64,000 nt of DNA from Candidatus Thalassolituus haligoni (lineage in GTDB: Bacteria > Pseudomonadota > Gammaproteobacteria > Pseudomonadales > Oceanobacteraceae). The first letter of the stretch is position 1, and each line of letters starts with the position of its first letter. The stretch covers positions 3,849,501 to 3,913,500 of the forward strand of contig NZ_CP139482.1 in NCBI RefSeq assembly GCF_041222825.1, written 5' to 3'. Positions 45,137-51,991 of the stretch are shown in pieces. Position numbers and translations under genes: made by a program. Under the pieces are notes generated by a model. The model ran no database searches, was not told the origin of the DNA, and saw only the letters and a program-made list of their open reading frames with translations.

Positions 45137-45826
45137 GTGAATAAGAAGAATAAATCACTATTGAAAAAACCGAAAAAGATTCCTGACTTCGATGAGGAAA
45201 AATCAGGGGTTGGTAATATACTGCTTCCAACAGTGATTGGCGGATTCTTGGGTAATTTAATAGCTCCAGGAGTTGGAGGCATGGTTCTAGGTAGCCTCGC
45301 CGGAGGAACTTTCGGAACAATATCAAATAAGGGGAAGAATATGGCAAAGACACCTGTCTTTTATAGCTTTCATTTCGATAATGATGTGATGAGAGTCCAG
45401 CAAATAAGAAACATTGGAAGTATTGAAGGGAATGCTCCTACAACTCCAAACGAATGGGAAACACTCAAACGAACAGGTAAGAAGGCAGTTGAAAACTGGA
45501 TAGATCAAAACATGAAATACAAGCGCTGTATTATTGTTTTAATCGGAAGCGACACCGCTGGAAGGCCATGGGTAGAGCATGAAATTATAAAGGCATGGAA
45601 TGATGGTAAAGCTCTATTGGGCATCTATATCCACAATCTAAAGTGCCCTAGAAATGGTACCTGTAGAAAAGGTAGGAATCCTTTTGACTTGATTAAGTTT
45701 GATGATGGTAGAAAGTTATCAAGCGTTGTGCCTTGCTACGACCCTAACTCTCTAAGTGCCTATAACGATATTTCAAATAACATTGCAAGCTGGATAAATC
45801 ACGCAATAGAAAATAAGGCGAACTAA
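45137..45826 (+). CDS. Cassette 2: TIR-like (ThsB/MTH538-type) protein with glycine-zipper N-terminus
   Basis: Predicted NAD-processing immune sensor/signal producer, 229 residues from a GTG at 45137. Residues 27-62 form a hydrophobic glycine-zipper (ILLPTVIGGFLGNLIAPGVG). Residues 69-229 are a TIR-like domain of the Thoeris ThsB type: V-F-Y-S-F-H-F at the start, V-L-I-G-S-D-T, then W-V-E-H-E-I with candidate catalytic E149. The GTG has no SD, while an internal ATG at 45341 (residue 69) follows AAGGGGAAGAAT, so a soluble TIR-only form is likely. First gene of a three-gene cassette. Confidence 0.8.
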   Translation: MNKKNKSLLKKPKKIPDFDEEKSGVGNILLPTVIGGFLGNLIAPGVGGMVLGSLAGGTFGTISNKGKNMAKTPVFYSFHFDNDVMRVQQIRNIGSIEGNAPTTPNEWETLKRTGKKAVENWIDQNMKYKRCIIVLIGSDTAGRPWVEHEIIKAWNDGKALLGIYIHNLKCPRNGTCRKGRNPFDLIKFDDGRKLSSVVPCYDPNSLSAYNDISNNIASWINHAIENKAN

Positions 45827-46270
45827 ATGTCAGATGAACCGTTAGACATTAATCCTGATGCAGCATCCATTCAAACACATTTAGGTATACTCCAGAATGT
45901 AATACAGCGTATGGCCTCTAATAGCTCCGCTAGCAAAGCATGGTGCGTAACATTAGTCTCCGCGATTCTGGTTATTGTAGCTGACAAAGGTAAACCCGAT
46001 TATGCATATATTGCATTGCTTCCGGCCTTTGTGTTCGCCGCATTGGACGCTTACTATCTTGCCCTAGAAAAAGCATTTAGAAACTCATACAACGACTTTA
46101 TCTCAAAGCTTCACAACAAGACACTTGCTGAAAAAGATCTGTATTCAGTATTACCGGAAGGTAACATGTCTAGCTTACAATGGATGTCTTTAAAATCTTT
46201 TTCCGTCTGGGGTTTTTATCTTTCTTTAATCGTTTTAATTTTTATCACAAAATCTATAGCGATCGGATAA
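45827..46270 (+). CDS. Cassette 2: small membrane protein between two TIR genes
   Basis: Unrecognised membrane protein, 147 residues. Three hydrophobic segments at about 39-57 (AWCVTLVSAILVIVA), 64-85 (YIALLPAFVFAALDAYYLAL) and 124-145 (SVWGFYLSLIVLIFI). Between the second and third lies a charged soluble segment. The ATG follows the upstream TAA with no gap, and the next gene starts 16 bp after its stop. Layout suggests a membrane effector or anchor for the TIR proteins, as in other TIR systems with transmembrane effectors. Function is inference only. Confidence 0.75.
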   Translation: MSDEPLDINPDAASIQTHLGILQNVIQRMASNSSASKAWCVTLVSAILVIVADKGKPDYAYIALLPAFVFAALDAYYLALEKAFRNSYNDFISKLHNKTLAEKDLYSVLPEGNMSSLQWMSLKSFSVWGFYLSLIVLIFITKSIAIG

Positions 46271-46286
46271 TTATTAGGAGTAAAAC

Positions 46287-46835
46287 GTGGCTGTTGATTT
46301 TGCAACATTTAGTGATTTAAAGAGATTTACAAGCAACTTAACACTCAATGAACAAACTGTACTGAAATCTACCGCGTCTACAAAGAGCGCAAAAGATACA
46401 TTCTTGTCTCATTCCTCTAAAGATGCTGAGTATCTGCCGGGTGTTATTAAACTATTAGCAAATCACGGGGCATCAGTATATTGTGATTTGGACGATGACA
46501 GAATGCCCGGTGAACCAAACCCGGAAACAGCCGAATTAATAAAAGGACAGATAAAGAGTAGTAGCCGTCTAGTACTGTTTGTAACAACAAATAGTAAAGA
46601 TTCAAAATGGGTTCCTTGGGAACTTGGGATAGGAGATTGCAGTCTTTCAGCTAATAATGTTGCACTATTGCCTGCATCTCAAAATAGTTACGACCAATCA
46701 TGGGCCAAGCAAGAATATCTTGGGCTTTATCGACATATCGTTCATGGAAATATGAAAGGTGAGTCAAAGCCACTTTGGATGGTTTACGACTATCGAAATA
46801 ACACGGCCACTAAGTTGAGTGAATGGTGCAGATAG
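46287..46835 (+). CDS. Cassette 2: TIR-domain protein
   Basis: Canonical TIR-type domain, 182 residues, GTG start with SD TAGGAG. Box 1 is F-L-S-H-S-S-K-D at 39-46, followed by S-V-Y-C-D-L-D-D. The motif W-V-P-W-E-L-G at 108-114 carries the candidate catalytic E112. TIR domains of this kind cleave NAD+ or make cyclic ADP-ribose signals in bacterial immunity. It ends the same cassette as the ThsB-like protein and the membrane protein. Confidence 0.83.
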   Translation: MAVDFATFSDLKRFTSNLTLNEQTVLKSTASTKSAKDTFLSHSSKDAEYLPGVIKLLANHGASVYCDLDDDRMPGEPNPETAELIKGQIKSSSRLVLFVTTNSKDSKWVPWELGIGDCSLSANNVALLPASQNSYDQSWAKQEYLGLYRHIVHGNMKGESKPLWMVYDYRNNTATKLSEWCR

Positions 46836-46845
46836 ATTGCCCCGC

Positions 46846-46962
46846 ACCTAACAAATTGCTGCACGCGGACACATACTGCTACGCTCGTTTTTGTGTGTCG
46901 CTGCGCTCCAGTTTACACAAAAACGCTCTCCGCAGTATGTGCCGATGAGCAAAGCGTTAGGC
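46846..46962 (+). other. attC site 2
   Basis: R'' ACCTAAC at 46846-46852 and R' GTTAGGC at 46956-46962. The 117-bp site has long complementary arms (GGACACATACTGC and GCAGTATGTGCC). Confidence 0.9.
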
Positions 46963-46996
46963 TGCCATTGAGAGAATCATAGACCAAGGAAATACG

Positions 46997-48604
46997 ATGC
47001 TAAAAATTGAAGATTTAAATCTAGGATTCAGTGATGCAGAAAACTACAAGCGAAGGGAGAATAAGGAACTTCTAAATCATCTATTTCTTAGGACATCCTC
47101 TTTGGAAAAGCTGTGTTCGCCTTCCACTACGTTCTTGGTGGGTGAAAAAGGAACTGGAAAAACAGCATATGCCGTTTATATGTCCAACAATTCGTACGGT
47201 GATAATCTATCATCGTTGCGATACATAAGAGAAACGGAATATCAAAAATTCATAACGCTTAAAAATGAAAAACACTTAGACCTTTCAGATTACAGTTCCA
47301 TCTGGAAGGTAATTATATATTTACTTTTGTCAGAGCAAATATATCAGCATGAAGGCAAAGACGGATTATTCAAACGGTTTAGCAAGTTTCAAGCCCTCCA
47401 TGATGCGATTCAAGAATATTATCTCCATGCATTCTCCCCAGAGATCATTCATGCTTTGCAATTTGTTCGAGAATCCAAGCTCGTTGCGGAGTTGCTTTCA
47501 AAGCATGCAAAGGCCAAGGGCGAACAAACAGAAACTATCGCCTTTAGTGAATCTCGATTTCAAACCAATTTGCTATACATACAGAAGAATTTTGAGCAGG
47601 CCATTAGTTCACTAAAACTCGATAAAAGTCACATTATTTTTATTGATGGAATAGACATTAGGCCGTCAACAATTCCATTTGATGAGTATCTAGATTGCAT
47701 TAAGGGGTTAGCGAATGCGGTATGGGAGATTAATAATGATTTTTTTCCAAGTATCAGAGATTCAAAGGGAAGACTGAGGGCCGTCCTCTTAGTACGTCCC
47801 GATATTTTTGCGTTATTGGGCCTCCAGAATCAGAACACAAAGATACGGGATAACGCCGCTTTGCTAGACTGGAGCACTGCTTATAAAGAACATCGTTCTA
47901 GTGATTTATTCTCAGTATCGGATCAAATATTGAAACATCAGCAAGAGGAAGCGAAAAAATTAGATGTTGGCGACTCATGGGATTACTATTTCCCGTTTGA
48001 TACACCAAATTTGATGACACAATTTGAAAAGCCATCTTCCTTTGTTAGCTTTTTAAGATTCGCTCTATATCGACCCAGAGATATAGTTACAATGCTTTCA
48101 ATGCTGCAAGAAACATTCGTAAGAACATCAAAAGATAAGAATAGGTCATTTTCGCAAGACGACTTCGAGCAAAGTTCGTTTAGGCGTAATTACGCTGACT
48201 ATTTGCTCGGAGAGGTAAAAGATCAGTTGGCTTTTTACTATGGTGATGACGAATACGAAAACTTCCTTAAGTTTTTTGAGTTTTTGGATGGGAAAAATAA
48301 ATTTACCTATGATGAGTACATTAAAGCGTATGCTAATCATCAAAAATATTTAAATCAAATTGATGATAAAACACCAAGATTTATGTCTACTGCTCCTGAC
48401 TTTCTTCAGTTTCTCTATGATCTAAATGTGATATGTTTTATAGAGAGAACCGAAGAAGGAAAGCCTCATATTCATTGGTGCTTTAGAGATAGAACCTACT
48501 CAAATATCTCACCAAAAGTAAAGTTGAGGGAAACTTATGAAATTTTTTACGGCATGTCAAAAGCGTTAAATACTGGCAAGAAGCTTTCTCGTGGAAAGGC
48601 CTAA
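46997..48604 (+). CDS. Cassette 3: P-loop ATPase of the Sll1717-like type
   Basis: Predicted ATPase, 535 residues. Walker A is G-E-K-G-T-G-K-T at 49-56, and Walker B is I-I-F-I-D-G-I-D near residue 215. The following R-A-V-L-L-V-R-P-D-I-F and the C-terminal winged-helix-like part (P-H-I-H-W-C-F-R-D) fit P-loop NTPases named after Sll1717, a STAND/DEAH-like group of unknown role often found in defence-rich regions. It is alone in its cassette; its stop codon lies inside the attC R'' box. No nuclease domain was recognised. Confidence 0.75.
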   Translation: MLKIEDLNLGFSDAENYKRRENKELLNHLFLRTSSLEKLCSPSTTFLVGEKGTGKTAYAVYMSNNSYGDNLSSLRYIRETEYQKFITLKNEKHLDLSDYSSIWKVIIYLLLSEQIYQHEGKDGLFKRFSKFQALHDAIQEYYLHAFSPEIIHALQFVRESKLVAELLSKHAKAKGEQTETIAFSESRFQTNLLYIQKNFEQAISSLKLDKSHIIFIDGIDIRPSTIPFDEYLDCIKGLANAVWEINNDFFPSIRDSKGRLRAVLLVRPDIFALLGLQNQNTKIRDNAALLDWSTAYKEHRSSDLFSVSDQILKHQQEEAKKLDVGDSWDYYFPFDTPNLMTQFEKPSSFVSFLRFALYRPRDIVTMLSMLQETFVRTSKDKNRSFSQDDFEQSSFRRNYADYLLGEVKDQLAFYYGDDEYENFLKFFEFLDGKNKFTYDEYIKAYANHQKYLNQIDDKTPRFMSTAPDFLQFLYDLNVICFIERTEEGKPHIHWCFRDRTYSNISPKVKLRETYEIFYGMSKALNTGKKLSRGKA

Positions 48605-48667
48605 CAAAGCACTGCTAGGGACAAACCTACGCTGCGCTTCGGTTTGCCCCAGAGTGCGGCGTTAGCT
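48599..48667 (+). other. attC site 3
   Basis: R'' GCCTAAC at 48599-48605 and R' GTTAGCT at 48661-48667, 69 bp. Arms GGGACAAACC and GGTTTGCCCC pair around CGCTGCGCTTC. Confidence 0.9.
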
Positions 48668-48695
48668 ACCACGAACAAAGTTATGCACAACATTC

Positions 48696-48742
48696 TGTAC
48701 ATGTGCTTATTTTCAAACTACACTTGTGCGACATACTGTACA
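48696..48742 (+). promoter_or_regulatory. YefM-type operator (two TGTACA boxes)
   Basis: TGTACA at 48696-48701 and 48737-48742, just before yefM. E. coli YefM-YoeB binds palindromes with a TGTACA core, so these are likely autoregulatory sites and mark a private promoter. Confidence 0.6.
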
Positions 48743-48755
48743 AGTGAGGTGCAAA

Positions 48756-49010
48756 ATGAGAATTGTCTCTTTTACTGAAGCCCGAAATGGCCTAAAAGCC
48801 GTCTTGGACAATGTTATTAACGATGCGGATACTACTGTAATTACTCGTCGTGACTCTGAAGATGCTGTTGTAATGTCATTGGATTACTACAATAGTCTTA
48901 TGGAAACTGTACATTTACTTCGCTCACCAGCGAACGCTGAACACTTAAATCGTTCAATTGCGCAGTTTAAAACGGGTAAAACGACTCAGCGAGATCTTAT
49001 TGATGAGTAA
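48756..49010 (+). CDS. yefM: Cassette 4: YefM antitoxin
   Basis: Phd/YefM-family antitoxin, 84 residues. The N-terminal DNA-binding part M-R-I-V-S-F-T-E-A-R-N-G-L-K-A-V-L-D is typical. It neutralises the YoeB toxin and represses the operon. The ATG at 48756 was chosen over 48726 by family alignment. Its stop overlaps the yoeB start (ATGAGTAA). Confidence 0.93.
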   Translation: MRIVSFTEARNGLKAVLDNVINDADTTVITRRDSEDAVVMSLDYYNSLMETVHLLRSPANAEHLNRSIAQFKTGKTTQRDLIDE

Positions 49011-49266
49011 CAGGTTATTGTCATGGACTGATGAAGCCTGGAACAGTTACGTTTATTGGCAGACTCAAGACAAGAAAACCTTAAAACGCATTAATAAATT
49101 AATTACCGATGTTCAGCGTTCACCATTTGATGGAATTGGGAAACCGGAAGCCCTTAAAGAAAACCTTTCAGGCTTCTGGTCTCGCAGAATAGATGATACC
49201 AATCGTTTAGTATACGCCGTGGATGATACGGCAATTACTGTTATCTCGTGTCGTTACCATTATTAG
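49003..49266 (+). CDS. yoeB: Cassette 4: YoeB ribosome-dependent mRNA endonuclease toxin
   Basis: RelE-fold toxin, 87 residues. The catalytic residues of E. coli YoeB (E46, R65, H83, Y84) are conserved here as E49, R68, H86 and Y87. Strong similarity includes N-L-S-G-F-W-S-R-R-I and C-R-Y-H-Y at the end. The toxin looks intact, so loss of the cassette should be penalised. Confidence 0.95.
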   Translation: MSNRLLSWTDEAWNSYVYWQTQDKKTLKRINKLITDVQRSPFDGIGKPEALKENLSGFWSRRIDDTNRLVYAVDDTAITVISCRYHY

Positions 49267-49274
49267 TTGGTGGC

Positions 49275-49365
49275 AGCTAACAAATAAATGTTTGGGACAC
49301 AAACGCGCGGGCTCTGCTTCGCAGTATAGCCCATGCGTTTGTGCCGCCAAATTAGGGCGTTAGGT
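49275..49365 (+). other. attC site 4
   Basis: R'' AGCTAAC at 49275-49281 and R' GTTAGGT at 49359-49365, 91 bp. Arms GGGACACAAACGC and GCGTTTGTGCC pair. Confidence 0.9.
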
Positions 49366-49388
49366 GTCACGAGGAAGTTTTAGCATTT

Positions 49389-49811
49389 ATGATCCAAACT
49401 CTTGAAATTGAATTGTTTGAAGGAGTTTATTTTGACCAATCATGGTCGTGTACCCTAGAAATTCCAGTTGATCACAGTTTAGAGGAGTTGCATCTCGCCA
49501 TTCAGAATGCAGTCGACTTTGAAAATGATCACTTATATGAATTTGTAGTCGGCAATAGTCCTAGATCTCACTCTTCAATCAATTTTGACTGTCAGAGCGA
49601 CGAAATCTACGAAACCAGTGTCGAGAAATTATTGGAAGGCTCCAAAGGAAAGAAGGTTTTTTACTATTTTGACTTCGGCGATAGTTGGTTATTTCAACTC
49701 AAAAAGAGTAGAAAGAAGCCTGTTAAGGAAAATCCGGATACTTTTTATCCTAGAGTCGTCAGTGAAAACGGTAAAAAGCCTATTCAGTATCCTGACTGGG
49801 ATGAAATGTAG
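49389..49811 (+). CDS. Cassette 5: plasmid pRiA4b ORF-3-like protein
   Basis: Protein of 140 residues in the PRiA4_ORF3 family, recognised by L-E-E-L-H-L-A-I-Q-N-A-V, H-L-Y-E-F and Y-Y-F-D-F-G-D-S-W-L-F. The family is common in integron cassettes, plasmids and IS passengers; its role is unknown. It ends P-I-Q-Y-P-D-W-D-E-M, shorter than many members. Confidence 0.82.
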   Translation: MIQTLEIELFEGVYFDQSWSCTLEIPVDHSLEELHLAIQNAVDFENDHLYEFVVGNSPRSHSSINFDCQSDEIYETSVEKLLEGSKGKKVFYYFDFGDSWLFQLKKSRKKPVKENPDTFYPRVVSENGKKPIQYPDWDEM

Positions 49812-49817
49812 AGTGCC

Positions 49818-49892
49818 ACCTAACACGTGGGCTCAGTCGCTTCGCTCCAAATTTTAGCCCACGAGTTATTGCCCCTAAGCGGGGTGTTATGG
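49818..49892 (+). other. attC site 5
   Basis: R'' ACCTAAC at 49818-49824 and R' GTTATGG at 49886-49892, 75 bp. Arms CGTGGGCT and AGCCCACG pair. R' departs from GTTRRRY but is the exact complement of the next cassette's R''. Confidence 0.85.
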
Positions 49893-49895
49893 GTT

Positions 49896-50189
49896 TTAGA
49901 GGTGCTGATCCACATCCATACTGTTGTGGAGGATTCGAATCACAACGATCTTGGATTCCATGCCAGCTCGGTAAAAGATGATATGGCTGCCCTGACTGAA
50001 CTTTTTGTACCTGGCCTTTATTTCATCCGCATCGCGGCCTATTTCAGGTTGGCGAGCAAGCAGCTTGAAGGCAGCATCAAGCTGCTTGAGGTATTTGTCG
50101 CGTTGCCGCTTTCCCCATTTTTCAGCGGTAAAGCGGCCAATATCAATAAGGTCTTTTCGAGCGGCGGCGGTGAGTAGATATGAGCGCAT
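49896..50189 (-). CDS. parE: Cassette 6: ParE-family toxin
   Basis: RelE/ParE-superfamily toxin, 97 residues, beginning MRSYLLTAAARKDLIDIGRF with the T-A-E-K-W-G-K-R-Q-R segment usual for ParE. ParE proteins poison DNA gyrase. It is read against the array direction, its ATG overlapping the parD stop by one base. Confidence 0.9.
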   Translation of the reverse strand: MRSYLLTAAARKDLIDIGRFTAEKWGKRQRDKYLKQLDAAFKLLARQPEIGRDADEIKARYKKFSQGSHIIFYRAGMESKIVVIRILHNSMDVDQHL

Positions 50190-50428
50190 TAGTGGGCTTC
50201 GTTATCCAGCTCAGCAATAACGTTTTCAAGGGAGTAGTCCGCTATACCGCTTTGCTCGCCTTCATCCAACAGGCGCCGGAGCCTTTCAAGCTTGCTTTCC
50301 GTTTCTTCAAGCAGGCGCAGCCCGGCACGCACCACCTCGCTCGCCGAGCCGTAGCGGCCATTTTCAACCTGTGTGGCTATAAACTCGTCAAAGTGGGGGC
50401 CAAGTGTAATACTGGTGTTTCTAGCCAT
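50189..50428 (-). CDS. parD: Cassette 6: ParD-family antitoxin
   Basis: Ribbon-helix-helix antitoxin, 79 residues. It starts MARNTSITLGPHFDEFIATQ and contains G-R-Y-G-S-A-S-E-V-V-R-A-G-L-R, the ParD/CopG dimer core. The ATG at 50428 follows AGGAGG; the upstream frame was excluded. It binds ParE and probably the palindrome at 50442-50456. Confidence 0.93.
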   Translation of the reverse strand: MARNTSITLGPHFDEFIATQVENGRYGSASEVVRAGLRLLEETESKLERLRRLLDEGEQSGIADYSLENVIAELDNEAH

Positions 50429-50441
50429 GGGGTGCCTCCTG

Positions 50442-50481
50442 TACCAAATATTGGTATACTCTGCCAAAACACCCATAACAA
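50442..50481 (-). promoter_or_regulatory. parDE promoter and operator inside an attC site
   Basis: Minus-strand -35 TTGTTA (50476-50481) and -10 TATACC (50453-50458), 17 bp apart; the -35 lies in the attC R'' box. An inverted repeat TACCAA/TTGGTA around ATA (50442-50456) overlaps the -10 and fits a ParD operator. Confidence 0.55.
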
Positions 50482-50531
50482 GGCAAGGCAGGCCGACGCG
50501 ATAAAGCCGCGCGGCTGTTTGGGCATTAAAA
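50473..50531 (+). other. attC site 6 (degenerate)
   Basis: R'' CCATAAC at 50473-50479. The R' position reads ATTAAAA (50525-50531) where GTTAAAA is expected from the next cassette's R'' box TTTTAAC, so the crossover G appears mutated. Inner stem GCCGaCGCG / CGCGCGGC is kept. Confidence 0.6.
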
Positions 50532-50583
50532 GTCTAAAATTACATCTTGCCGGGCCCCCCATGACGGTATATTTTCTATACCT

Positions 50584-50847
50584 ATGTATTCTTTTGAATT
50601 TGACCCAAAGAAGAGTGAATCTAACCAGAAAAAGCATGGGATTGACTTTTTTCAAGCCCAAGCCATCTGGCAAGACACTGATTTTATTAAAGTTATGGCT
50701 AAATCAGAGGATGAGCCAAGGGCTTTGGTGGTCGGCATGATCGACGGGAAGCATTGATCTGCCATTATTACTTACCGTAAAGACAAGATTCGGATTATCT
50801 CCGTCAGGCGATCCCGGGAATCTGAGGTGGTACTCTATGAAAGCTAA
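50584..50847 (+). pseudogene. brnT: Cassette 7: BrnT toxin interrupted by a stop codon
   Basis: RelE-like BrnT toxin frame of 87 codons, starting MYSFEFDPKKSESNQKKHGI and ending I-I-S-V-R-R-S-R-E-S-E-V-V-L-Y-E-S. Codon 58 is TGA (50755-50757) inside G-K-H-stop-S-A-I-I-T-Y-R, where relatives often have tryptophan (TGG). The rest of the frame is intact, pointing to one recent nonsense change that disarms the toxin while brnA remains. Confidence 0.82.
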
Positions 50848-51091
50848 ATCACTGGATAAGAAGTTCGACGATAACCAATCGGATATCGTCGATGAACTCG
50901 ATCTATCAACAATTAAGCGTCCCAATCAAACTCAGAAGAGAGTCAACGTAGACTTTCCTACCTGGATGATTGAATCCCTTGATAAAGAAGCAACACGTCT
51001 TGGCGTTACTCGCCAATCCATTATCAAGATATGGCTTGCTGAACGTTTGGAGCAATCAACTTTTAACAAGTCAAGCAACCGGACGCAGTAA
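50837..51091 (+). CDS. brnA: Cassette 7: BrnA antitoxin
   Basis: BrnA-family antitoxin, 84 residues, with the ribbon-helix-helix C-terminal half K-R-V-N-V-D-F-P-T-W-M-I-E-S-L. It overlaps the brnT frame by 11 bp, as usual for brnTA. It is intact although its toxin partner has a stop codon. Confidence 0.88.
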   Translation: MKAKSLDKKFDDNQSDIVDELDLSTIKRPNQTQKRVNVDFPTWMIESLDKEATRLGVTRQSIIKIWLAERLEQSTFNKSSNRTQ

Positions 51092-51118
51092 ACTGCACCG
51101 TTTCTTTGGACGTTATAC
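51061..51118 (+). other. attC site 7
   Basis: R'' TTTTAAC at 51061-51067 and R' GTTATAC at 51112-51118; 58 bp, a classical short attC. Inner stem CGGaCGCAG / CTGCaCCG with loop TAAA. It overlaps the end of brnA. Confidence 0.85.
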
Positions 51119-51143
51119 ATTCGAAGGTGCGTAAGGAGAGCAT

Positions 51144-51515
51144 ATGAGAACAGGGTTGGTTATTTACGCTTCATCAATTGGTCGATTAGCCGAATTCTAT
51201 TCTCACGTCTTCGGGCTTGATGTCGTCGAAAGTGACAGTTCATATATGTTACTGGTTGATGGAGATTTTGAGCTGGTGTTACTTGAAACGGAGATTTCTA
51301 AAACGGCGCTTAATTCACATGAGGTCAGAGAGAATACGCCGCTAAAGCCAACATTCTTTGTCGATATTCGCCTCGAACTAATTGGGGGAAAAGTCAAAGA
51401 AAAAGGTGGCACTATATATCCGCCAAAAAGCTGGGAGTTTGGTGGCCGTCAAGTATGTGATGCCTGTGACTGTGAGGGTAACCTTTTCCAGTTGAGGGTT
51501 GGGAAAAATGCATAA
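51144..51515 (+). CDS. Cassette 8: VOC/glyoxalase-fold protein
   Basis: Small VOC-superfamily protein, 123 residues, starting L-V-I-Y-A-S-S-I-G-R-L-A-E-F-Y and with the closing strand D-C-E-G-N-L-F-Q-L. The usual metal ligands are partly replaced, so enzyme or binding role is unclear. AAGGAGAGC precedes the start. Last gene of the array. Confidence 0.8.
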   Translation: MRTGLVIYASSIGRLAEFYSHVFGLDVVESDSSYMLLVDGDFELVLLETEISKTALNSHEVRENTPLKPTFFVDIRLELIGGKVKEKGGTIYPPKSWEFGGRQVCDACDCEGNLFQLRVGKNA

Positions 51516-51707
51516 TCGGGTAGCCGAGGGTCTCTAACCCTCAGCCCCCACAACACCCCGCATGCGGATCCAGACAGGGCGTTTCACTGAGAATGGTGAA
51601 GTTTAATCCAACCATCGCCTGAACAGCAAGATTCTTCACGCAAGCGACGCAGACTGACGCAGTCACTCCCAACAATGGCCATTCTCTGGATCAAACAGGA
51701 AGTGACC

Positions 51708-51971
51708 ATGAAAAAAACCAGCCCATCCTTCGTCTATCGCGCCAGCTGCTCACAATGTCGCTGGCACAGTCTGTATAACTCTCTGAGCGAGATACCCGAA
51801 TTTTGCCCGGACTGTCATGCCTATGCGCTGTACGTTGATCAGCAAGACACACTATCGGCCCACCTGCAGACCGATACATTCACTCAATCAGCCGGTCTGT
51901 TTGCTGTCAAAAAAGCACAACATACCCTGCATTTATTTGGCGTTATACTCGCCAGGCTGGATAGAGCCTAA
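51708..51971 (+). CDS. Small zinc-ribbon-like hypothetical protein
   Basis: Unrecognised protein of 87 residues from the ATG at 51708 (SD CAGGAAG). It has two C-x2-C pairs, C-S-Q-C near residue 14 and C-P-D-C near residue 33, which suggest a zinc ribbon. It ends 20 bp before a WYL regulator and is probably co-transcribed. No function assigned. Confidence 0.6.
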   Translation: MKKTSPSFVYRASCSQCRWHSLYNSLSEIPEFCPDCHAYALYVDQQDTLSAHLQTDTFTQSAGLFAVKKAQHTLHLFGVILARLDRA

Positions 51972-51991
51972 GACCCATAAGGATATGAACC

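Larger units (their letters stand above)
44539..51520 (+). mobile_element. Integron cassette array, eight cassettes without functional integrase
   Basis: Cassettes: 44539-45107, 45108-46956, 46957-48661, 48662-49359, 49360-49886, 49887-50525, 50526-51112 and an open one from 51113. In each of the first seven, the first six bases preceded by G are the exact complement of that cassette's R'' box (for example TTAGGC and GCCTAAC), proving the boundaries. The array is AT-richer than the flanks. Seven attC sites of 58 to 117 bp are visible, and none follows the last gene. Confidence 0.9.
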
